The position numbers and the translations under genes were made by a program. The notes beneath the pieces were generated by a model. That model was not told where the DNA came from and searched no databases. It saw only the letters and a list, made by a program, of their open reading frames with translations. Of a stretch of DNA of 35,462 bases, positions 16,835 to 24,465 are shown one piece after another (positions within the stretch are counted from its first letter, which is position 1; each line of letters opens with the position of its first letter). This stretch comes from Flavobacterium sp. SCGC AAA160-P02. Its GTDB lineage: Bacteria > Bacteroidota > Bacteroidia > Flavobacteriales > Flavobacteriaceae. Location: the NCBI GenBank assembly GCA_000383355.1, contig KB911101.1, positions 1 through 35,462 of the forward strand, given 5' to 3'.

Positions 16835-17277
16835 TGAAAAACAATTACAACTATAAAAAAGCGTCACTTTTTATAACGTTTATTGGAGCCTTATTGTTGG
16901 CATCCTGTGGCTCTGAAAAAAATAATGATGCTGAGAGGTTTAAATCAGGTATTTTTGAAATTCCTGCAGGTAAAGGATATAGCAAAACTACAGTAACTAG
17001 GATTGATAGTCTACAAATTGAGGAATATATTAAATACACTGAAATATCTACTGATTCTGGAGTATTTAGACAAGAAATAAAAAATATTGATACGTTATAT
17101 ATTACCTGGAAAAATAATTTTTTCTATACATTGAAGATGAAATCTCCTAAAAACGATTTAGACAATGACCCCATTTTTGTTCAGATTAACAAGTTGTCTG
17201 CAACTTCATATGATTTTACTGCTAAGATTGGATTTTCAGAATTTAAGCAAAAAGGCACGGTATTTAAAATAGAATAA
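16834..17277 (+). CDS. small lipoprotein of unknown function
   Basis: 147 residues with a lipoprotein signal (ITFIGALLLASC, Cys25). The mature part resembles a small Flavobacteriaceae family with an 'FKsGiFei' start, a TTVTRIDSLQIE strand pair and a C-terminal FKQKGTVFKIE. From memory, relatives are sometimes labelled 'DNA topoisomerase IV', which this secreted 15-kDa protein clearly is not. The start overlaps the purB stop and the stop abuts the TerC ATG, so it is co-translated with both. Function unknown. Confidence 0.78.
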   Translation: MKNNYNYKKASLFITFIGALLLASCGSEKNNDAERFKSGIFEIPAGKGYSKTTVTRIDSLQIEEYIKYTEISTDSGVFRQEIKNIDTLYITWKNNFFYTLKMKSPKNDLDNDPIFVQINKLSATSYDFTAKIGFSEFKQKGTVFKIE

Positions 17278-18054
17278 ATGGAATTATTTTTACAAATAGA
17301 TACTTGGGTTGCGCTTTTGACTCTCACGTTCCTAGAAATTATTTTAGGAATAGACAATATCATCTTTATATCTATTTCTGCGAATAAACTTCCCAAAGAA
17401 CAACAAAAGAAAGCAACTTTTTTAGGCTTGTCTTTAGCAATGATTACACGTATTTTATTGCTTTTTAGTGTTTCATATTTAATTGCATTAAAAGATCCAT
17501 TCTGGACAATTCATACCACCTGGATGCATGCAGGGTTTACAGGACAAAGTATCATTCTTTTTCTAGGCGGTTTATTCTTGTTGTATAAGAGTACGAGAGA
17601 AATACATCATAAAATGGAGCAAACTGTAGGTATTAATGATTCTAGTGGCCAAAAAAAAACAAGCACGTTTTCTTCTATAATCATACAAATAATTTTAATT
17701 GATATTGTTTTCTCTTTTGACTCTATATTAACAGCAGTTGGAATGACAAACGGTGTAGATGGCGCTCTCACCATTATGGTAATTGCTGTAATTATTTCAA
17801 TGATTATTATGATGATTTTTGCAAATACTGTTAGTACATTTGTAAACAATAATCCTACCATTCAAATGCTAGCGCTTTCTTTCTTGATACTTATTGGCTT
17901 TATGCTAATCGCAGAAGGAGCTCATTTATCTAATCTAGAGTTATTTAACAAAACTGTTGGTGTAATTCCAAAAGGTTATTTGTATTTTGCAATATCATTT
18001 TCTTTAGGTGTAGAAGTATTAAATATGAAAATTCGTAAAAGAAAAAAATCATAG
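17278..18054 (+). CDS. TerC family integral membrane protein
   Basis: 258 residues with about seven membrane helices. The two TerC motifs are present: FLEIILGIDNIIFISI (about residues 18-33) and IDIVFSFDSILTAVGM (about 142-157), with the conserved acidic residues inside the membrane. Members are linked to tellurite resistance and, in several bacteria, to manganese export. Mn2+ efflux is the likelier role, but it is not proven here. The ATG directly follows the previous stop. Its TAG overlaps the presumed ATA start of the next small gene. Confidence 0.92.
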   Translation: MELFLQIDTWVALLTLTFLEIILGIDNIIFISISANKLPKEQQKKATFLGLSLAMITRILLLFSVSYLIALKDPFWTIHTTWMHAGFTGQSIILFLGGLFLLYKSTREIHHKMEQTVGINDSSGQKKTSTFSSIIIQIILIDIVFSFDSILTAVGMTNGVDGALTIMVIAVIISMIIMMIFANTVSTFVNNNPTIQMLALSFLILIGFMLIAEGAHLSNLELFNKTVGVIPKGYLYFAISFSLGVEVLNMKIRKRKKS

Positions 18055-18371
18055 AAAAACTTAGAAAACATAGCGTCCTTTTATTAACTGTCCTGCTATT
18101 TTTACCAGCAGGAATCCAACTAACTCATGCTTTCGAGGAACATAAGCAAACGATATGTTCTTCAGATGTAATCCATCATTTTCATCAGCAAGATATTGAG
18201 TGTGAATTATGTCATTTACAAGTAAAAACATATGCCATTCTCGCTAAAGAAGTATATTCTTTTATTCAAAAGAATATAACGTTCAATATTGAAAATAATT
18301 ATCAATTTCTTTTTATACATCAGCAATTATCCTACTCGTTAAGAGGGCCACCATTTTTTAACTTTTTATAA
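18051..18371 (+). CDS. small exported His/Cys-rich protein, apparently starting with ATA
   Basis: An open frame runs from 18039 to a TAA at 18369-18371 with no ATG, GTG or TTG before its hydrophobic signal segment. Read from the ATA at 18051 it gives 106 residues beginning (M)EKLRKHSVLLLTVLLFLP, a good signal peptide ending near THA. The mature part has H, C, HHFH and a CELCH (CxxC) group within about 30 residues, and ends SLRGPPFFNFL. From memory, small proteins of this shape, with a terminal R(A/G)PP, sit beside TonB receptors in Flavobacteriaceae. It lies between terC (overlapping its TAG) and a metal-type TonB receptor 32 bp downstream. A metal-binding role is inferred only from residue content and context. 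An ATC at 18048 is another possible start, and a base error is possible. Confidence 0.65.
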   Translation: MEKLRKHSVLLLTVLLFLPAGIQLTHAFEEHKQTICSSDVIHHFHQQDIECELCHLQVKTYAILAKEVYSFIQKNITFNIENNYQFLFIHQQLSYSLRGPPFFNFL

Positions 18372-18403
18372 CACCTTTTTAAAAGTTAAAAAAATTCAAA
18401 CTA

Positions 18404-20806
18404 ATGTCTGTAAAATATTATTTGACTTGTCTTTTCTTATGTTTTATAAACGTAACTATAAGTCAAAACTGTAATTTAAAATTTCAAGGGATCATTAAAG
18501 ACTTTCATGATGGTACTCCTATTGAGGGAGCATACATTAAAATGGAGGGCTCTAATCTATATGCCATTTCAGATGAGCGAGGAAATTTTGTTTTCAATAA
18601 CATCTGTACTGTAAATTTTAAGGCATCAGTCTCACATGTTTCTTGTGATCCAAAAATAGTAACTGTTAATCTTAATGAAAAAGCATTTTTTGAAATTAGA
18701 CTAGAACATCATATTGAAGAATTAATCGAGGTAAATGTTACATCTAAAGTAAATAAGAAAAGTAAAACCGCACAAGAGACCGTCATTAAGAGTGATGTAT
18801 TAGAGCGATACAGTTCTTTAAGCTTGGGTGATGCCATTAAAGAAATACCTGGTATTTCCTCTATCAATACTGGAAACTCTATTGTAAAACCAGTAATTAA
18901 CGGTTTACACAGTAGTAGAGTCTTGATTATGACAAATAATGTTCGATTACAGGATCAGGAATGGGGAATAGAACATGCTCCAAATATAGACATTAATTCA
19001 GCTGAAAGTATTTCACTAATAAAAGGAGCTAACGCTCTTGAGTTTGGTGGAGATGCTTTGGGAGGTGTCATTATTGTAAACCCTAGCAGAACATTTAACA
19101 AAGATTCTATTTTTGGTAAGACAATGTTAAACGGACATTCTAATGGAAAAGGGTATGGTTTTAACACCACACTTACTAAAACACTTTCTAAAGGTTTTTA
19201 TATTAATGGACAAGTTTCACACAAACAAACTGGTGATTATAAAACACCTGACTATTTCTTAACCAATACTGGAAGTAAGAAAACAGGTTTTTCTGCCTTT
19301 ACCGGGTTAAAGAAACTTGAATATGGTTTTGAAGTTTATTACAGCTATCTAAAGAATAAAATTGCTATTTTGAGATCTTCTCATATTGGTAATGTAGAAG
19401 ATTTAGTAAATGCTATAAATTCGGAAGAACCCACTATTATAAATGATTTCAGTTACGATATAAATGCACCAAAGCAAGAAGTGATACATCAAATTTTTAA
19501 AGTAAATTATTATCAACGATTTAAAAACTTTGGAAAATTAGATGTTCAGTATGATTATCAAAATAATCATCGATTTGAATTTGATATTCGTAGAGGAGAT
19601 GATAGAGATAATGCTGCCATTGATCTTGAATTGAAAAGTCATACATTTAAATCTACCTTAAAATTAGATTCTAATTCAGATAACATCTATAAAATTGGTT
19701 TACTTGCTGGATATCAAGATAACTATGCCAATCCAGGCACAGGGGTAAGACGTTTGATTCCAGATTATCAAAAGTTTGATTTTGGCATTTTTTCAATTGG
19801 TAATTTTAAACCAAGTGATAAACTAACTATAGATATTGGAGTTAGATATGATTTCAATCGAATTAATGCAAAGAAATTTTATCAGACGTCACGTTGGATA
19901 GAAAGAGGATATGATGATGATTTTTCAGACATAATTATTGAAGATTTTGGAACTCAATTATTGGTAAAGCCGAGTTTTGATTTTCATAGCGTTTCTCTAT
20001 CCACTGGATTATCGTATGATCTAGGAAAAAATCGTTCTATTCTTTTTAATTATGGATTATCTAACAGGGCTCCAAATGCATCAGAATTGTTTAGTGATGG
20101 CTTGCACCATTCAGCAGCTAGAATAGAATTAGGAGATTTAAGAATTTTAAAAGAAACCTCTAATAGGATTTCTGGGACCTACAATTATGATAGTGAAAAA
20201 GCTACCATTACAGTAGAAGGGTTTTTTAATCATATTCATAATTTTATTTATTTAGAACCAACAGGAGTAGAAACCACTATTAGAGGTTCATTTCCTGTTT
20301 GGGAGTATAAACAAGTAAATGCAATACTCTTTGGTGCAGATTTAAATATGCGTTATGAAATAAATAGAAAATTTGTGGTTCAGAACAAATCATCTTTTAT
20401 GAAAGGAAAAGATGTTAGTTCTAATAGAGATTTAATTGATATTCCGTCATTAAAAACAACCAATCTTGTTCGTTTTACAAATAAGAAATGGTCAAATTTT
20501 AGTGCTGAAATTCAAAGTGAATTAGTTTTTAGACAGCGTAATTTTCCAAATAATAATTTTGAGGCTTACATCCCTAGAACAGATTCTTTTATTTTGGTGG
20601 ATATTAGTTCTCCACCACCCACCTATCACCTTTTTAATGTAAGAAGTGATTTTGATTTAAAAATTTCAAAAAAAGAAAATGTACGGGTTGCATTCTCTAT
20701 CAATAATTTATTAAATACATCCTATAGGGAAAACTTAAACCGATTACGATATTTTGCTGATGAAATCGGAAGAAATTTTTCAATTCAATTAATTTACAAC
20801 TATTAA
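18404..20806 (+). CDS. TonB-dependent outer-membrane receptor with carboxypeptidase-like N-terminal domain
   Basis: 800 residues: signal peptide (1-20, ending TISQ), CarboxypepD_reg-like beta domain (about 25-105, from KFQGIIKDFHDGTPIEGAYI), plug (about 125-225), then a 22-strand-type barrel ending in a terminal aromatic (LIYNY). The plug segment GLHSSRVLIMTNNVRLQDQE then WGIEHAPNID closely follows the pattern of ZnuD/OprC-like receptors ('GL.g.Rvl.l..g.r...q.wg.eH.p.id'), which take up zinc or copper. Metal uptake is therefore the working guess, not a proven role. No SusD partner is present, so it is not a glycan-uptake pair. It is followed after 18 bp by a lipoprotein that probably works with it. 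Confidence 0.9.
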   Translation: MSVKYYLTCLFLCFINVTISQNCNLKFQGIIKDFHDGTPIEGAYIKMEGSNLYAISDERGNFVFNNICTVNFKASVSHVSCDPKIVTVNLNEKAFFEIRLEHHIEELIEVNVTSKVNKKSKTAQETVIKSDVLERYSSLSLGDAIKEIPGISSINTGNSIVKPVINGLHSSRVLIMTNNVRLQDQEWGIEHAPNIDINSAESISLIKGANALEFGGDALGGVIIVNPSRTFNKDSIFGKTMLNGHSNGKGYGFNTTLTKTLSKGFYINGQVSHKQTGDYKTPDYFLTNTGSKKTGFSAFTGLKKLEYGFEVYYSYLKNKIAILRSSHIGNVEDLVNAINSEEPTIINDFSYDINAPKQEVIHQIFKVNYYQRFKNFGKLDVQYDYQNNHRFEFDIRRGDDRDNAAIDLELKSHTFKSTLKLDSNSDNIYKIGLLAGYQDNYANPGTGVRRLIPDYQKFDFGIFSIGNFKPSDKLTIDIGVRYDFNRINAKKFYQTSRWIERGYDDDFSDIIIEDFGTQLLVKPSFDFHSVSLSTGLSYDLGKNRSILFNYGLSNRAPNASELFSDGLHHSAARIELGDLRILKETSNRISGTYNYDSEKATITVEGFFNHIHNFIYLEPTGVETTIRGSFPVWEYKQVNAILFGADLNMRYEINRKFVVQNKSSFMKGKDVSSNRDLIDIPSLKTTNLVRFTNKKWSNFSAEIQSELVFRQRNFPNNNFEAYIPRTDSFILVDISSPPPTYHLFNVRSDFDLKISKKENVRVAFSINNLLNTSYRENLNRLRYFADEIGRNFSIQLIYNY

Positions 20807-20824
20807 CACAAAACTAAAAAAGTA

Positions 20825-21388
20825 ATGAAAACAATAAAATTATTAAGTATATTATTTATATCCTCATTAGTATTTACATCATGTAGTGATGACGATGATC
20901 CAATACCAGTAAATGAGGAAGAAGTTATTACAACTATGACTGCTACTCTAACTCCTACTGGAGGAGGAACAGCAATTGTATTAAAAACTCAAGACTTAGA
21001 CGGTGACGGACCAAATGCTCCAGTTATAACCGTATCAAACTCTTTAGCTATTAATACAGTATACACAGGTGTAATGGAAGTGCTAAATGAAACTGAATCT
21101 CCTGCTGAAGACATTACAGAGGAAGTTCTTGAAGAAGCTCTTGAACATCAATTCTTTTTTACACCAACAAATGGTATTGCAACAGTAGTTTATACGGATA
21201 CTGATTCTGAAGGAAACCCTATAGGAATTAAGTTTACACTGACTACTACAGATGCTGGATCTGGAACTATAACTATAAGTTTAGTTCATGAGCCAGAAAA
21301 AACTGAACCAGGAGTTAGTTCTGGAGATATCACGAATGCTGAAGGAGAAACTGATATTGACGCTACCTTTTCTATTGTTGTACAATAA
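20825..21388 (+). CDS. putative surface lipoprotein paired with the TonB receptor
   Basis: 187 residues with a lipoprotein signal peptide (lipidated Cys20 in FTSC) followed at once by SDDDDP. An acid-rich run just after the cysteine is the Bacteroidota lipoprotein export signal, so the protein is likely displayed on the cell surface. The mature part is acidic, beta-rich and Thr/Gly-rich (LTPTGGGTAIVLKTQDLDGD; EALEHQFFF; SLVHEPEKTEPG). From memory, relatives are labelled 'type 1 periplasmic binding fold superfamily protein'. It sits 18 bp after the receptor and before a strong terminator. A ligand-binding partner of the receptor is inferred. Confidence 0.8.
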   Translation: MKTIKLLSILFISSLVFTSCSDDDDPIPVNEEEVITTMTATLTPTGGGTAIVLKTQDLDGDGPNAPVITVSNSLAINTVYTGVMEVLNETESPAEDITEEVLEEALEHQFFFTPTNGIATVVYTDTDSEGNPIGIKFTLTTTDAGSGTITISLVHEPEKTEPGVSSGDITNAEGETDIDATFSIVVQ

Positions 21389-21408
21389 TAACATAATGAA
21401 ACAAATTT

Positions 21409-21437
21409 AAAAGACTGCCCTTAAAAGGCAGTCTTTT
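21409..21437. terminator. bidirectional intrinsic terminator
   Basis: 11-bp perfect arms (21409-21419 AAAAGACTGCC; 21427-21437 its complement) with a CTTAAAA loop, followed by CTTTATTATA. It ends the purB-to-lipoprotein series and also faces the convergent MFS gene. Confidence 0.9.
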
Positions 21438-21493
21438 CTTTATTATATACAAGTAGTCATAATTTAATTACACAAAATTTAAAATAAAGTAAA

Positions 21494-22789
21494 TTACTTT
21501 ACAAACTTTGTTTCCTTTAATGTGTTTAAAATAATAAACGATAAAATAAAAAAAACAGCCAAACACAATACACTCCATTGCATAGAGTCTGTTAAAGCAT
21601 ATAAAAGTCCGTAAATAAAAGTTCCTAAAACAATGGCTATTTTCTCAGTAACATCATAAAAACTAAAATAAGTTGCATGATCTTCAGTCTCTGGTAATAA
21701 TTTAGAATATGTAGAACGAGTTAAAGATTGTATAGCTCCTAAAACCATTCCTAACACCCCACCCAAACCATAAAAGAGTATATCTACATTTGGCAAGTCT
21801 TTATGAAGCATAAAAGCAGCTAAACAAACTAAAATCCAAATTAATACCGTAATTTTTAAAGCTTTAAAATTTCCATATTTATGAGAGAGATTAGAGAAAA
21901 ACCAAGCCCCAAAAATAGCAACAACCTGAATTAATAATACCGTCACAATTAAGTTTATTGTTCCCAAGCCTAGCTCTGTAGATCCAAAAATTGTGGCTAA
22001 TAATATAATAGTTTGTACACCAACACTCAAAAAGAAGAATGCAGCAAGAAATCTTTTTAATGTTGGATAATTATTTATTTCTTTCCCAACAATTTTTAAT
22101 TCTCTAAACCCTTTCCATATATAATCTTTTTCTGGCTTTTTATGAAAAATATTGTTTGGCAAACTTTTAAATGTTACTTGGGCAAAGCCCAACCACCAAA
22201 GCCCAACCATAACAAAAGAAATTTGAGAAGCTGTTCCTGAGGTAATTCCTAATAGTTCAGGATATAATATCATCCCTAAATTAATAATTAACAGTATAAT
22301 AGAACCTGTATACCCAAGAATAAAACCTTTGGCACTAACTCTGTCTTGGTCTTCTGGATGTGCAACTTCCGGCAAATAGGCATTGTAAAAAACTATACTA
22401 GACCAAAATCCAATACTTGCTAAAACTGTAAAAACAATACCAATCCAAACAGTATCTATCCCTTCAAAAAAGTATAAAGACATTACAGATAACGAGCCTA
22501 TCCAACAAAAAATTTGAAGAAAACGCTTTTTGTTTCCAGTATAATCTGCAATGGCTGATAAAATAGGTGACATAAAAGCAACCACCAAAAAAGAAAAAGA
22601 CAAGGCATAGCTATATAATGTATCTGGATGCTCCCACTCTGTCCCTAAGAATGAAACTGTAGCACCTTCAGTAATATTAGAATAATATAAAGGGAATACT
22701 GCTGTACCAATAACTAATGAATAAACTGAATTTGCCCAATCATAAAATGCCCAAGCATTTATGAGCTTTTTATCTCCTTTTTTTAACAT
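21494..22789 (-). CDS. MFS transporter of the UMF1/Atg22-like type
   Basis: 431 residues with about twelve membrane helices. The N-terminal INAWAFYDWANSVYSLVIGT is the typical opening of UMF1 (unknown major facilitator 1)/Atg22-like proteins. LSAIADYTGNKKRFLQIFCW is the loop between helices 2 and 3, and GAIQSLTRSTYSKLLPETED is the conserved motif of the second half. Eukaryotic Atg22 exports amino acids from vacuoles; bacterial substrates are unknown. A long inverted repeat (22826-22870) lies upstream. Confidence 0.9.
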   Translation of the reverse strand: MLKKGDKKLINAWAFYDWANSVYSLVIGTAVFPLYYSNITEGATVSFLGTEWEHPDTLYSYALSFSFLVVAFMSPILSAIADYTGNKKRFLQIFCWIGSLSVMSLYFFEGIDTVWIGIVFTVLASIGFWSSIVFYNAYLPEVAHPEDQDRVSAKGFILGYTGSIILLIINLGMILYPELLGITSGTASQISFVMVGLWWLGFAQVTFKSLPNNIFHKKPEKDYIWKGFRELKIVGKEINNYPTLKRFLAAFFFLSVGVQTIILLATIFGSTELGLGTINLIVTVLLIQVVAIFGAWFFSNLSHKYGNFKALKITVLIWILVCLAAFMLHKDLPNVDILFYGLGGVLGMVLGAIQSLTRSTYSKLLPETEDHATYFSFYDVTEKIAIVLGTFIYGLLYALTDSMQWSVLCLAVFFILSFIILNTLKETKFVK

Positions 22790-22825
22790 ATAAATATGTG
22801 TTTTAAATAGTAAATTAAAAACTAT

Positions 22826-22870
22826 TTATTACGCTTAGGTATATTTAATATAGGAGTTCAAGCGTAATAA
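22826..22870. repeat. inverted repeat in the divergent MFS / hydrolase promoter region
   Basis: Perfect 11-bp arms, TTATTACGCTT (22826-22836) and AAGCGTAATAA (22860-22870), are separated by 23 bp. The spacer holds a second, 6-bp inverted repeat (TATATT-T-AATATA). It lies 37 bp before the MFS ATG and could be an operator pair or a cruciform. It has no T-run like a terminator. Confidence 0.6.
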
Positions 22871-23000
22871 TATAACTTGCAATATACTTAAATTTAGTAA
22901 ACTCTAAATTATTCCTATTCATGTATTATTAATAAGCGATTATTATCATACAAGCTTTTCATTTCATGAAATTGTTCTTAAAATAACCAACAGGTTTCCT

Positions 23001-23008
23001 TATTTTTG
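23001..23008 (+). promoter_or_regulatory. TAnnTTTG -7 element of the hydrolase-msrB pair
   Basis: TATTTTTG matches the Bacteroidetes -7 consensus. It predicts a leader of about 60 nt before the TTG start at 23075. No clear -33 TTTG. Confidence 0.5.
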
Positions 23009-23074
23009 TTTTTATATTTATACATTATTTATAAATCTAGCTTATCGTAACAAGATTTAACTAAAAACTAATTA

Positions 23075-23950
23075 TTGGAGCTTTTAAAAAATAAAAAATT
23101 ATTAATACCAAGCTTAATTATACCTAAACCTGTTAGCTATTTCGCAAAAATATTAGAATTAATTTCAAGTAGATTTGCTAGCTTTTTTGGTATTAGACTA
23201 TTTATTACACCTGTAAACTTTCCAATACCCAAACGTGAGCAATATATGCTTAAAAGTGCTCAAAAAAAACGTTTATACATCCCTGAAATTAAAAAAGAAA
23301 TTGAAATTTTATCTTACGGGTATTCTAAAAAGAAAGTTTTATTAGTACATGGGTGGTCTGGAAGAAGCACACAATTATTTGCTTTTGCTGATAAATTATT
23401 AGAAAATGGGTATATGGTTATTTCATTTGATGGACCGGCGCATGGAAAATCTACTGGAAAAACTACAATGATGCCTGAATTTTTAAAAACAATTCAGAAA
23501 ATAAACACAACATTTGGGCCTTTTGAAGCTGCTATAGGACATTCTTTTGGAGCCACTAGTTTATACAATGCTGCTGCTACTTTTCTAGACATAAAAACAT
23601 TCATAGCAATTGGTTCTGGTGATAGAATTTCTGATATTATTTCAAATTTTGTAAAAAACTTGTATTTAAATGAAAAATCAGCTAAAAAAATTCAGTTAGG
23701 ATTAGAAAAAAAATGGATGATTCATGTAGATGATTTTTCAAGTAGTACCGTTGCAAAAAAAATAAAAATCCCCGTGTTAGTAGTTCATGACATAATAGAT
23801 GGTGATGTTCCTGTAAGTTGTGCTTACAGAATTCGACAAAACCTTGAGAAAGGAAGTTTATTAATTACAAATGGATTAGGACACACAAAAATTTTAAGAA
23901 ATAACGAAATAGTTCATAAAAGTATCAAATTTATAATTCAACACACATGA
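23075..23950 (+). CDS. alpha/beta hydrolase (TTG start)
   Basis: 291 residues. The core has VLLVHGWSGRSTQLFAFADK (oxyanion region), FDGPAHGKS, nucleophile Ser157 in IGHSFGAT, an acid in VVHDIIDGDVPV and the catalytic His in GLGHTKIL. A hydrophobic N-terminal part (residues 8-50, IPSLIIPKPVSYFAKILELI onwards) is also seen in relatives, so it belongs to the protein. The first ATG is only at residue 58 (23246), inside conserved sequence. The sole canonical start before it is TTG at 23075, with an in-frame stop 4 bp upstream of it. Substrate unknown. It overlaps msrB by 4 bp (ATGA). Confidence 0.88.
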   Translation: MELLKNKKLLIPSLIIPKPVSYFAKILELISSRFASFFGIRLFITPVNFPIPKREQYMLKSAQKKRLYIPEIKKEIEILSYGYSKKKVLLVHGWSGRSTQLFAFADKLLENGYMVISFDGPAHGKSTGKTTMMPEFLKTIQKINTTFGPFEAAIGHSFGATSLYNAAATFLDIKTFIAIGSGDRISDIISNFVKNLYLNEKSAKKIQLGLEKKWMIHVDDFSSSTVAKKIKIPVLVVHDIIDGDVPVSCAYRIRQNLEKGSLLITNGLGHTKILRNNEIVHKSIKFIIQHT

Positions 23951-24441
23951 AAAAATTAATATCATTTGTTTTTATCGCTTTTTTAATTAGCTGCTCGGGG
24001 GTTGCTCAGAAATCAGAAAAAAAAGTAGCAAAAAAGTATGCCGTTTCAAAAACAGCATCTGAATGGAAAAAACAATTAACTAGCCTACAATATTATGTGC
24101 TTAGAGAAGCTGGTACAGAAAGATCTTTTACTAGCTCATTAAACGAAAACAAAAAAAATGGTCTCTACGTATGTGCAGCTTGTGAAACTCCTCTTTATAA
24201 TTCTGATCATAAATTTGATTCTGGAACAGGGTGGCCTTCTTTTGATAGAGCTATTGTAAATAATGTAGAATTAGATGTAGATTATAAAATTGGTTATGCT
24301 AGAACAGAATTAAAGTGTGCTACTTGTGGTGGACATTTAGGTCATTCTTTTAATGACGGTCCTTCAAACACAACTGGAGAAAGACACTGTATTAATGGTG
24401 CTTCATTAAAATTTAAACAACTAAATAAAAGAGATAAGTAA
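23947..24441 (+). CDS. msrB: peptide-methionine (R)-S-oxide reductase MsrB, lipoprotein form
   Basis: 164 residues. A lipoprotein signal (FVFIAFLISC, Cys16) precedes a full MsrB domain: zinc cysteines C76/C79 (VCAACE) and C124/C127 (KCATCGG), the SGTGWPSF motif (92-99), GHLGHSFNDGP, and catalytic Cys148 in RHCING. It reduces methionine-R-sulfoxide in proteins. The signal places it in the envelope, where it would repair oxidised exported proteins and needs an envelope electron donor not seen here. It is co-transcribed with the hydrolase through an ATGA overlap. No MsrA domain is fused. Confidence 0.95.
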   Translation: MKKLISFVFIAFLISCSGVAQKSEKKVAKKYAVSKTASEWKKQLTSLQYYVLREAGTERSFTSSLNENKKNGLYVCAACETPLYNSDHKFDSGTGWPSFDRAIVNNVELDVDYKIGYARTELKCATCGGHLGHSFNDGPSNTTGERHCINGASLKFKQLNKRDK

Positions 24442-24465
24442 GGCTTCTAAAAAAGTAATTAAAAT

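Noticed and set aside
17278..18054. Tellurite resistance locus
   Set aside because: Only a TerC-family membrane protein is present, without terZABDE genes. TerC homologues are widespread and more often tied to manganese.
18404..21388. Polysaccharide utilisation locus (SusC/SusD)
   Set aside because: The receptor is followed by a small acidic lipoprotein that is not SusD-like, and no glycoside hydrolases are nearby.
22826..22870. Attachment site or transposon end
   Set aside because: No integrase, transposase or target duplication accompanies the inverted repeat; both flanks are ordinary genes.
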